Shown: positions 50,101 to 58,772 of the stretch, in pieces
Position numbering within the stretch: the first letter of the stretch is position 1
Layout: every line of letters begins with the position of its first letter
Assembly (NCBI GenBank): GCA_934486785.1
Contig: CAKSQK010000001.1
Coordinates: forward strand, 186,001-250,000
DNA from: an uncultured Niabella sp.
Lineage (GTDB): Bacteria; Bacteroidota; Bacteroidia; Chitinophagales; Chitinophagaceae
Length of the DNA: 64,000 nucleotides
Direction: 5' to 3'
Program-made: the position numbers and the translations under genes
Notes under the pieces: generated by a model
Seen by the model: the letters and a program-made list of their open reading frames with translations, nothing else
Database searches by the model: none
Told to the model about the DNA's origin: nothing

Positions 50101-52822
50101 GAAGCACGGCAATGTTGAATAAAATATGCGTAAGGTTGAGGCTGAAACCCGAACCTATATCGCTGATGTGCGACTTCATGTCAATATCGCGCGACTTATG
50201 AAAGAAATGCCAGATGGCAGCAACTACCGGCGTAACGAACCAGATAGACAGCACAGCAATCGTCCACAACAAAGGCCTGGGCAAAAACAACCAGCTTATA
50301 ACCAGCAGCAATACCACGGCTGCCGGTACCAGGCTTCTTCTGAGGTTGTCAAAAATTTTCCAGCGCGACAGGCCTGACAGATGGTTTTTTACCATCTTTT
50401 TATTTTTATCCGGTACCCAGGGCATGCCCCAGGTGGCTATTTGCCAGTCGCCCCTGATCCAGCGGTGGCGGCGGGCCACATCGGCCCAATATGTGGGCAC
50501 ATATTCTTCAAACAATTGCACATCCGTTAACAGGCCCGAGCGCACATAAGAGCCTTCCAGCAAATCGTGGCTGAGAATGCGGTTTTCGGGAAAAGCCTCT
50601 CCTAAAATCTTTTCAAAAACATCAATATCATAAATGCCTTTACCAATGAATGAGCCTTCTTCAAACAGGTCCTGGTATACATCAGAAATTAATTGCGTGT
50701 AAGGATCAATGCCCGAATCGTTTGAATGCATTTTGGTATACAATGAACTGCTGCCGGTAGGCAGGCTGATGGCAGCCCGCGGCTGTAACAATCCGTAACC
50801 TTCTACCACACGCTTTTTCCTTTCACTGATCACGGGTTTATTAAGCGGGTGCGCCATGGTAGCAATCATTTTCCAGGCGCTTTCCCGTGGCAATTGCGTA
50901 TCGGCATCCAGTGTGATCACATATTTCACATGCCTGATCGCATCTATATCACCCACTACAAGTGAAAAATCATCATAACCCGTACCGCGCAGCAAACTGT
51001 TTAACTCGCCCAGCTTTCCGCGTTTGCGCTCATGTGCCATCCATATTTTTTCCTGCGGATTCCATTTGCGCGGCCGGTGCAGCAAAAAGAATTTATCGGT
51101 GCCTTTTTTAGCATACTTCGTGTTAAGGTCTTCAATCAGCTCTGTGGCGTAAGACAGCAGGCGGCCATCATCCGGCATTGTTTCCGTTGGCGCGTCTGCA
51201 AAATCGGTAAGCAGCGCAAAGTACAGGTTGTCTTCTGTATTGGCCAGGTAGCGAATTTCGAGGTCTGCTGCCAGTTCTTCAATGCCATTGATGCTGGTAA
51301 GCATGCAGGGCACTGCTACCAGCGCACTATTTTCCGGGGGTATGCCATCCAGGTAATTCATTTTTGGCAATGGCTTGGGACTGACAATAATGGTAGAAAG
51401 CCAGTTGATGAGCACGGTAAAAAGCTGGCTAAATGCAACAAAACTTAAAATGCCCGTTACCACAGCAAGCCATACGGGGTTTCCATGATGCCAGGTGTAA
51501 AATGCTGTTAGTACACTTACGATATAAGTCAGCAGCATGACAGAGCCCGCGTAGGAAAGAATGCGGTTGTATTTAAGGATGGATTTAAACTTATCCCGAA
51601 ACGAAAAATCAAAACCCGCTTTTTCAACCAATTTCTTTTTGCCCTTGTCATCAATGAGATAGTATCCCACATGGTGCTGCCTTTGCGGGTAGCCTTTTGC
51701 GGCTGCTTCTTTGGCAAGGTCAATGGCAATTTGTGCGATCTGGTATTCGGGGCGGCCGCTTTTTTTACTGGCCCATTCCACCACGTGGCGGTAACGGTCG
51801 CGGGTGTTGAAATCCATTTGACCGTAGGTGCGGTCAATATCCTGCAACAATATTTTTTGCACCACACTCACGTCTTCCACAAAGTCGCGCCAGTCGGTGG
51901 TTTTTATCAGGCGAATGCTTTCAATGCTGTTGCGAATAGAAACCTGATTGGCAGCCTGTTTCTGGTTTTCAATATTGATGAGCTCTTCTGAAGTTTCGCC
52001 TCTTTCGTTAAGGGTTTGCTCCAGCAGCGTAAGCGGCATCGCCAGGTTTTGGCCTTTTCCCTGCAGGCGGCGTGTAAATTCAGCCACAAAAGCGCTGGTG
52101 TAATCAATGGATGCTTTTGACATTTCTGCCAAAACAATGATCACATCGCTGGTTTTCTTTTTGGTGGTTTCCAAAAACTGGTTGGCCCAGTAAGAGGCCG
52201 CGTTCTTATCCAGCCTGTCTATTGCAATATGAGAAGCAATGCGGCGGATATTTTCAAGAATACCCAGCCGGAGCATAATAGGTATGGCCCAAAGCTCGCC
52301 AAGCGTAAGCCTGGTAACGGTTTGGTACGAATTGATGAATGTGGTAACATTGGCCACATCCACGCGGCCATCGTTGTGCGAAATGATCTCCAGGGCAATA
52401 TCATACACACGCGGCAAACCTTTTGACTTGCCTTTGGCCAGTATGGGAAGCGTTTGGCTGTATTTTTTAGGCAGGTGCTTGCGGGCAAGATTGATCTGCT
52501 CTTTGATAAGATAAAAATTATCTAAAAACCACTCACTGGCAGGCGCAATGGCATTATTGTCTTTAACCGTTTCAACCAGTATGTTGTGAACATTTAAAAT
52601 GGTTTCTTCATTATCGTCAAGCCTGCTGAGTAATTTATCGGGCTGCTTGTCTTTTAATACCTCATGCGCTTTGGCCACCCTGATGCCGTGGTCTTTCATT
52701 TGCGCATTGCTGTACAGTTCTGACCGGAAGGGATCTTCGCCTTTCATGCCTCTGTTATAACCGGGCATGAATATGTCTTTCATTTGCTTTACAATATCAT
52801 CTACGGGGTTCGTGAACTTCAT
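44135..52822 (-). CDS. Cyclic beta-1,2-glucan synthase
   Basis: This 2895-residue inner-membrane protein has the architecture of ChvB/NdvB/Cgs. The N-terminal soluble region is about 1-415, with membrane segments at 425-480. A GT84 glycosyltransferase domain follows, with DADT (about 639-642), SHDLLEG and [11 protein letters not shown] (about 784-794). More membrane helices lie at 830-1010. The cyclisation (GH189/PF10091) domain is at about 1040-1550 and two GH94-type supersandwich units follow. The C-terminal GH94 phosphorylase-like catalytic domain has [32 protein letters not shown] and YGDWNDGMD. It polymerises glucose from UDP-glucose into beta-1,2-chains, controls their length and closes them into rings that go to the periplasm. 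I set the start at the only ATG (52822). Domain limits are approximate. Confidence 0.92.
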   Translation of the reverse strand: [2895 protein letters not shown]

Positions 52823-53020
52823 AATCAAAAACAATTATAGCTACATTCAAATATTAAACCACACCTTACAAATTTAATCTTTTGAAGAAGAAAACTACTC
52901 CTTTAAAAGGCAGTATGCGGCATAAGCAGCGTTAATATAGTTAATTAAATTTTAATCGTTTACAAAGATGTTCTGCAAGGCACAGGGTGTTTTGCCCACG
53001 GGCCTGGTGCATAAAGTACT

Positions 53021-53055
53021 GCCTGCATTGCTATTGTGCACAGCATTGCAGGCAA
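53021..53055 (-). terminator. Hairpin after the GH3 fusion gene
   Basis: TGCCTGCA and TGCAGGCA with an inner TGCT/AGCA stem form a stable hairpin 30 bp past the stop of the GH3-family gene. Only a short, weak T stretch follows, so its strength as a terminator is uncertain. Confidence 0.5.
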
Positions 53056-53084
53056 TCATGTTTTAGGAAGAAGAGATATGTATA

Positions 53085-56009
53085 TTAACCGCCCACGCCG
53101 AGCGCCGTGTAAATAGCATCCTGAATATTGCCGCGGATGCTTCCTGAACCAAGGCGAGGATTGTTGCGCGTAGGATTGACCCGGTTGGAAAGAAAAATAT
53201 ATAAAATGTTGTGGGCAGGATCTACCCAAACGCAGGTGCCCGTAAAACCCGTATGGCCGTAAGTGCCGGGCGATGCCCATTTACTGGGGTAAGGATAGGT
53301 GCGCGTTGCATTATCTTTTTCAGGTTTGTCAAAACCATAACCCCTGCGGCTGATGGGGCTTTGATAAGCCGTAAAGGTCTGGATCGTTTCCCAGTTCAGG
53401 TAGCGCCTGCCATTGAGCTCACCGCCGTTCAACAGCATCTGGTATAATTTTCCCAAATCATAGGCGTTTGAAAACAAACCCGCGTGGCCTGCCACGCCGC
53501 CGCCCAGCGCAGCGCCTTCATCGTGCACGGTTCCCTGTATCAACTGGTTGCGAAAGCCCATTTCTTCTTCGGTAGGAACAATATCCTGCAGCTCAAACCT
53601 GTTGAGCGGCTGATACCCTGTTGTATGCATTTTCATGGGCTGGTAAAAATTGTCGCGCATGTACACATCCAGCGGGGTACCGGTAACCTGTTCTACAATT
53701 TTTCCCAGGAACCAGAAATCATTATCGCTGTAAACATATTTTTTACCCTGCGGCGTGACGGGGCTGTCTAAGATCCTTTTCCAGATGGTATCCTGCCAGT
53801 CGTTGCGAATGTATAGGTTGCGCGCCACCTGCGTAGTAAATCCTTCCTGCGGACTGGTGCGGTATAGTTCTGGTTTGGGATTGCCTGCCGAGTCAACCGT
53901 TTCTTTATAAAAACCAATAAAAGGCACCATGCCAGCCTGGTGCAAAATGATATTTTCTAAGGTAAGACCAGCCTTGTTGGTACGGCGCGTCCACGGCAGG
54001 TAATCAGAAAGTTTTTTTTTAAGGTCTACCTTACGCTGTTCAATCAGCTTCATAATAGCCAGTGTGGCGGTAGAGGTTTTTGTAATAGATGCCAGATCGT
54101 AAATGCTGGACAACTCCACTGGCTTTGCAATGGATGTGTATTCATAATTACCGAAAGCTTTGTGGTAAACGATCTCGCCGTCTTTGGCTGCCAATATCAC
54201 GCAACCGGGGTAAGCATGGTTTTTAATGCCTTCCACAGCAATGGAATCTACGGCGGCAAATTTTTCATCACCAATCGGCTGATAAGCGGTTTTGTTCATT
54301 TTAATGCCATGGCCTGCTTTCCAGCTACAAACCGTTACAGGCAAAGTGCCCGTTGCCTCAAAAGCGCCTTTCAGCCAGTTTGCCGCCACTTTTTGAAACA
54401 CGGCATCATCTTCATACAGGCCTACTAAATTTTTTGCCGTACAAAAAGACGACATGGCCAGCGGGTTGCCAAATACCATTGTAAGGGCATTGGTTTTATT
54501 AAGGCTGTACCAGTTTTGTATGGCGCTTTGTGTGATGCCGTAATTGTTACTGCCCTTGCGAAGCGCTATATCATGAAACCCAATAATGACCGCATCATAA
54601 CGGCCCTGTTCTATTTTTTTCACTACCTGACCACCGGCTCCAGCGGTTGCGTTGTAATTAATAGTAAACACATCAGCCGCCAGGTCGCCTTTTAAAATAT
54701 TGCCCAGCGTGGTGGGAGTGCCCGCTTTTGTAAAAGCTACATAGGCAATTTTCTTTCCTTTTTGCAAAGGCAGCGATATAAAATCATCACTAAAGGTGTT
54801 AGGGCTTTGAAAAGCCACCACGGTCAATGCCTGTTGCGCAATCATTTCCCTGATCTGGCTGGTTTTTGCGTTAAGGTCAGCCAATAGGTTGCTGGTTTCT
54901 ACTCTCTGGGTTTGATGAAGGCCTAAATTATACTTGGCCAGCAATACCCTTTTCGTTTTTTCTTCAATATCTGTCCAGGTTATTCTTTTCTTTTTAATCG
55001 CATCTTTTATGGCATTGATGGCTACCGGTACATTTTCCGGCAGGCAAAGCATATCATTTCCGGCAATAATAGCTTCTACTGCTATAGTTCCGCCGGGAAA
55101 ATAGTTTGCCACGCCTTTCATTTCAAGCGCATCGGTAAAGGTGAGGCCGTCAAATCCCAGGTCTGTTCTCAGCAGGCCATTTACTGCATTTTTAGAAATA
55201 GAAGTGGCCCTGTTTTTACCGTTATCAATTGAGGGAATGGAAAGGTGCGCCACCATTACACTTTGTACGCCGGCTTTTATGATCTCCCGAAAAGGGTACA
55301 GTTCCATTTCTTCTAACTGGCTGCGGGTTTTATTGATCACGGGCAGATCGTAATGAGAGTCTACTTCTACATCTCCGTGGCCGGGAAAATGCTTGGCCGA
55401 TGCCATGATGCCTGCGTCCTGCATGCCTTTCATATAGGCAATGCCCATTTTAGCTACGCGGTATTTATCTTCCCCAAACGAACGGAAGCCAATAACCGGA
55501 TTGTTGGGATTGTTGTTTACATCTACCACGGGCGCATAATTGACATGCACACCCAGGCGCTTATGCTGCTCACCCACGGCCAGGCCCATTTGGTAAGCCG
55601 CATCAGTATTGACCATTGCGCCCATCGTGATCTGGTATGGATATTTAATCACACTGTCGAGCCTCATGCCCAGGCCATATTCGCCGTCAATAGTAACAAG
55701 GATGGGCGTTTTGGCAATGCTTTGATAATAATTGGTCAGATGCGCCTGCCTTAGCGGCCCGCCCTGAAAAAAACACAAGGACCCGATATTATATCTGCGT
55801 ATTTCATCTGCCACTTTTGCCACATGATCCGGCCCAAGGTTGCTGTGCGCCCGAACTACCATCAACTGCGCGATGCGCTGGTCGTTACTAAGGCTTTTAT
55901 ACACGCTGTCTACCCAATGGTTTGCCTGAGGCCTGCTATGATACTGTGCATTCGTTAAAAAAGACAAGAAAATCACTAACGGACTTAAAAACAAAAACTT
56001 CCTGATCAT
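53085..56009 (-). CDS. Fusion of GH3 NagZ-type glucosaminidase and serine beta-lactamase-fold hydrolase
   Basis: This 974-residue exported protein (signal to about residue 21) has an N-terminal GH3 barrel with the NagZ signature AKHFPGHGDVEVDSHYDLP (His207, His211, Asp217, His219) and the probable nucleophile Asp293 in LTFTDALEMKG. A GH3 C-terminal sandwich lies at about 390-560. From about 590 a class C/PBP-like hydrolase follows: SITK (Ser641, Lys644), YSDND (Tyr760) and GHTGFTG (His919-Thr-Gly). NagZ removes N-acetylglucosamine from muropeptides. The second domain would cleave a peptide or ester near the same material. The pairing suggests peptidoglycan turnover in the periplasm. The first histidine after KH and the serine are both intact, so both halves look active. 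Confidence 0.9.
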   Translation of the reverse strand: MIRKFLFLSPLVIFLSFLTNAQYHSRPQANHWVDSVYKSLSNDQRIAQLMVVRAHSNLGPDHVAKVADEIRRYNIGSLCFFQGGPLRQAHLTNYYQSIAKTPILVTIDGEYGLGMRLDSVIKYPYQITMGAMVNTDAAYQMGLAVGEQHKRLGVHVNYAPVVDVNNNPNNPVIGFRSFGEDKYRVAKMGIAYMKGMQDAGIMASAKHFPGHGDVEVDSHYDLPVINKTRSQLEEMELYPFREIIKAGVQSVMVAHLSIPSIDNGKNRATSISKNAVNGLLRTDLGFDGLTFTDALEMKGVANYFPGGTIAVEAIIAGNDMLCLPENVPVAINAIKDAIKKKRITWTDIEEKTKRVLLAKYNLGLHQTQRVETSNLLADLNAKTSQIREMIAQQALTVVAFQSPNTFSDDFISLPLQKGKKIAYVAFTKAGTPTTLGNILKGDLAADVFTINYNATAGAGGQVVKKIEQGRYDAVIIGFHDIALRKGSNNYGITQSAIQNWYSLNKTNALTMVFGNPLAMSSFCTAKNLVGLYEDDAVFQKVAANWLKGAFEATGTLPVTVCSWKAGHGIKMNKTAYQPIGDEKFAAVDSIAVEGIKNHAYPGCVILAAKDGEIVYHKAFGNYEYTSIAKPVELSSIYDLASITKTSTATLAIMKLIEQRKVDLKKKLSDYLPWTRRTNKAGLTLENIILHQAGMVPFIGFYKETVDSAGNPKPELYRTSPQEGFTTQVARNLYIRNDWQDTIWKRILDSPVTPQGKKYVYSDNDFWFLGKIVEQVTGTPLDVYMRDNFYQPMKMHTTGYQPLNRFELQDIVPTEEEMGFRNQLIQGTVHDEGAALGGGVAGHAGLFSNAYDLGKLYQMLLNGGELNGRRYLNWETIQTFTAYQSPISRRGYGFDKPEKDNATRTYPYPSKWASPGTYGHTGFTGTCVWVDPAHNILYIFLSNRVNPTRNNPRLGSGSIRGNIQDAIYTALGVGG

Positions 56010-56132
56010 TACGATTACATATTTAATGAGGGTACGCTACAAATGTAGAGGAATATCAATAAAATCCACCCTGTACGGACAATAACGTTTTTATACAGAC
56101 TAAATTATGCGGCAGAGGGTTTTATTTGTAAG

Positions 56133-56229
56133 ATTTCACGCAAAGAACACCAAGCGGCAACAGGAACCAAGTTTTATCAGCAGGCAATTTCGTTGCGCTT
56201 TTAATAATCGTTGTGCCGTTGCGTGAAAT
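56133..56229. repeat. Intergenic element with 11-bp terminal inverted repeats
   Basis: ATTTCACGCAA (56133-56143) and TTGCGTGAAAT (56219-56229) are exact inverted repeats bounding about 97 bp between the GH3 gene and the LytTR gene. TTGCGTGAAAT is also repeated near 59185, outside mutL. It resembles a small mobile or palindromic repeat, not a coding region. Confidence 0.55.
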
Positions 56230-56232
56230 TTG

Positions 56233-56976
56233 TTAGCTTTTGAATAGCGCAATCTTCACAAACTCTTTTCTCGCTTTCGACACAGGAATTTTCACTCCGT
56301 CATTCATCAATAAAATACCACCATCTTCTTTCAATAAACTGCTTACAAATACGGGGTTTACAAGATGCGATTGATGCGCACGGATAAACCCATGCGGAGC
56401 GAGCAATTCTTCATATTCTTTCAAAGGTTTTGAAATCAAAATTTTATCTCCGTTCACGAAATAAAAATAGGTGTAGGCGTTATTAGCCTCGCAACGGACG
56501 ATATCTTTTACAGCCACATAGCGAATTTCATTTTGCTGAGGCAACGCGATCTTTACGGGTTTATCATTTTGTTTGATGTACTCCATTAAAAAATCAAGCT
56601 GGCGGTTATTTTGTCTGGAAGATATTTTTAAACGGGCTTTCCCGACCGCAAGTTGCAACTCATCGCTGTCGACCGGTTTTAAAAGATAATCCAGCGCGGC
56701 GTATTTCACCGCCTGTATGCCGTATTTATCATAAGCCGTAACAAAAATCACTTCAAAATTTCGCTGAGAAATTGATCGCAAAAGATCAAACCCGGTTTCT
56801 TTACCCATTTGAATATCGAGAAAAACAATATCCGGATTTTTTTCGGCAATCAATTTCAATGCCGCTGAAATATTATCAGCCGTTCCTTCAATTACAACAT
56901 CTGTGCAAACCTTTTTAATAATTATAGAAAGGTTTTCAATATTATGTAATTCGTCGTCAATAATGATCGCTTTCAT
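56233..56976 (-). CDS. LytT/AlgR-type response regulator
   Basis: This 247-residue protein has a receiver domain (about 1-120) with DDE at residues 7-9, the phospho-acceptor Asp54 in IVFLDIQMG, and VTAYDKYGIQAVKYAALDYLLKP with the conserved Thr and Lys. A LytTR DNA-binding domain follows (about 145-245): ALPQQNEIRYVAVKDIVRCEANNAYTYFYF, PLKEYEELL and FIRAHQSHLVNP. It overlaps the histidine kinase gene by 4 bp (ATGA), so the pair is translationally coupled. LytTR proteins often bind paired imperfect repeats. The target in this window is unknown, although the GH3 fusion gene lies next in line. Confidence 0.95.
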   Translation of the reverse strand: MKAIIIDDELHNIENLSIIIKKVCTDVVIEGTADNISAALKLIAEKNPDIVFLDIQMGKETGFDLLRSISQRNFEVIFVTAYDKYGIQAVKYAALDYLLKPVDSDELQLAVGKARLKISSRQNNRQLDFLMEYIKQNDKPVKIALPQQNEIRYVAVKDIVRCEANNAYTYFYFVNGDKILISKPLKEYEELLAPHGFIRAHQSHLVNPVFVSSLLKEDGGILLMNDGVKIPVSKARKEFVKIALFKS

Positions 56977-58772
56977 GAAAGCCAGTTTTGCAAAGTGATC
57001 ACCGCTTCGGTTCCTTTTCCTGATGAACGGATTTGTAAATCAAGTGGCGTATTTTTATAAATTGTGTTAAGCAAAGATACCCTGTTCTTAGAAAGTTGAA
57101 GGCCCATGCCGCTGTATGAATCATTCGCGTCAAATCCGCTGCCATTGTCTGACACGCTCAACACAAGGTCGTTTGCAGATTTTTTAAACTCAATTTTAAC
57201 CAGGCCGTTGCCTTTTAAATGCGCGATACCGTGCTTCACGGCGTTCTCTGCAAAAGGCTGTAACAGCATCGACGGAATTTCAACGTTATGTATTTCCAGT
57301 GTATCATCGGCTCGAATTGTATATTGAAAGCCAAACCGCAGTTGTTCCATTTTCAAATAATCGTCCAGCAGTTTTATTTCATTGTCTATTGAGATCATTT
57401 CTTTGTGGGAGTCATCCAGCACATTGCGCGTGAGCCTCGAAAATGTGCCCAGATATTGATTAGCTTTCTCTGTTTCCTTTTTGTTCATCAGGTTTTGAAT
57501 GCCCGACAATGCATTGAAGATAAAGTGGGGATTGAGCTGTGATCGGATGGATTGGAGTTTGAGGCGGGCTTCGGTGGTTTCCTTTTTTTGGCGTTGTAAT
57601 TTTCTCTTTTGCTGCTGTTTCAACAATAAAAAAAGAAGTATTCCTAGCGCAAGTAAGGCTATGCTATAAAATATCAATTGTTTTTGGCTTATTACAATTT
57701 TTTTATTCTTTTCAGGCAGAACTTCAATAGGAAAAGTGTACAGATAATTTTGAAACTCCTTTTCATACATTCCGGTTTTCTTCGCCTGCTTACTTCTTAA
57801 CACCACAGAAAACGGCATGAACTGTAACTCATATTTCCCCGGATTCTTCCACAATTCCCTATTAATTTCTATACTCTTATCAAATCTACCTATAAAAACT
57901 GTGTCATTAACCTCCTTTGTTTTTCTAACAAGATAGCAAACTGTCTCCAGTAAATTTCTGTTGTAAGCACTTATAGAAATATTCAGTAAACTATCTCCAA
58001 ATACTATTCTAGCAAATTTTGAATTAAGTGAGTCTATAAAATTTACATTTCCTTTTCTTGGAACAAATTCAATTTTACCCGAAAGTGTTACTAAATCGCC
58101 CGAGGAAAAAATAGTAAGGTCATTACTCTTTTGATAATTAATACTGCATGTAACTGTAGGGTTTTCGATTTCAACCCATCTTGCAGAACGAGTAGATTGG
58201 ACGGAATAGTCTTTAATATTATAGATTTCAATTTTTATCTCTTGATTGGGAGAATATTCGTATTTCCCAAGGTTTGCATACTTGTATTTTCCGTCTTTAG
58301 TTGTAAAAAAATTGTCGGGTGTTTTCCAATGTACAATCTCCTCATTATTATTCTTTATTACCCGAAACAGATAATCTTTGGCATTTGTTTCATCGACCAA
58401 TACATCAGCAAACTCAATATAAGCCTTACCGTTTATTAGTAATGTTTTACCTGACACATATACTTCGTCATCATTGTTTTCAATTGAAGGAACAATTGAA
58501 GCAGTTTTATCATGCATTGCATAATATACGTAATACCATCTTTGGTCGTTTCCGATAGCTGTCAGGCGGTCATACTTTTTTATATCTAATTTTTCTTTCT
58601 CGTTTGCTTTTCTAATATCAACAATTTTATTACCATCAAATTTTAAATATGGAATAATTGCTCTATTTGAGTCATTCACAGTAAAATGATAGTTCCCAAT
58701 CATAATTTCCTCTTGCGCTACGCAACAAACACTCATTATAGAACATACAATTATTAATATCAGCTTTCTCAT
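56973..58772 (-). CDS. LytS-type sensor histidine kinase
   Basis: This 599-residue membrane kinase begins with a signal/anchor sequence (MRKLILIIVCSIMSVCCVAQ), has an extracytoplasmic sensor of about 340 residues and a transmembrane helix at 366-384. A His_kinase (PF06580-type) domain follows with SIRSQLNPHFIFNALSGIQ (His416) and a GHKL ATPase with SVSDNGSGFD. The sensor shows no known domain; it is beta-rich and polar. It acts with the LytTR regulator encoded 4 bp overlapping downstream. The first half of the gene is clearly more AT-rich than the neighbouring genes, which may mean rapid divergence or transfer of the sensor part. The signal is unknown. Confidence 0.92.
   Translation of the reverse strand: MRKLILIIVCSIMSVCCVAQEEIMIGNYHFTVNDSNRAIIPYLKFDGNKIVDIRKANEKEKLDIKKYDRLTAIGNDQRWYYVYYAMHDKTASIVPSIENNDDEVYVSGKTLLINGKAYIEFADVLVDETNAKDYLFRVIKNNNEEIVHWKTPDNFFTTKDGKYKYANLGKYEYSPNQEIKIEIYNIKDYSVQSTRSARWVEIENPTVTCSINYQKSNDLTIFSSGDLVTLSGKIEFVPRKGNVNFIDSLNSKFARIVFGDSLLNISISAYNRNLLETVCYLVRKTKEVNDTVFIGRFDKSIEINRELWKNPGKYELQFMPFSVVLRSKQAKKTGMYEKEFQNYLYTFPIEVLPEKNKKIVISQKQLIFYSIALLALGILLFLLLKQQQKRKLQRQKKETTEARLKLQSIRSQLNPHFIFNALSGIQNLMNKKETEKANQYLGTFSRLTRNVLDDSHKEMISIDNEIKLLDDYLKMEQLRFGFQYTIRADDTLEIHNVEIPSMLLQPFAENAVKHGIAHLKGNGLVKIEFKKSANDLVLSVSDNGSGFDANDSYSGMGLQLSKNRVSLLNTIYKNTPLDLQIRSSGKGTEAVITLQNWLS

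Noticed and set aside
53085..56009. GH3 enzyme as a beta-glucosidase for beta-1,2-glucan
   Set aside because: The KHFPGHG...DSH motif is that of NagZ-type N-acetylglucosaminidases, so peptidoglycan is the likelier substrate.
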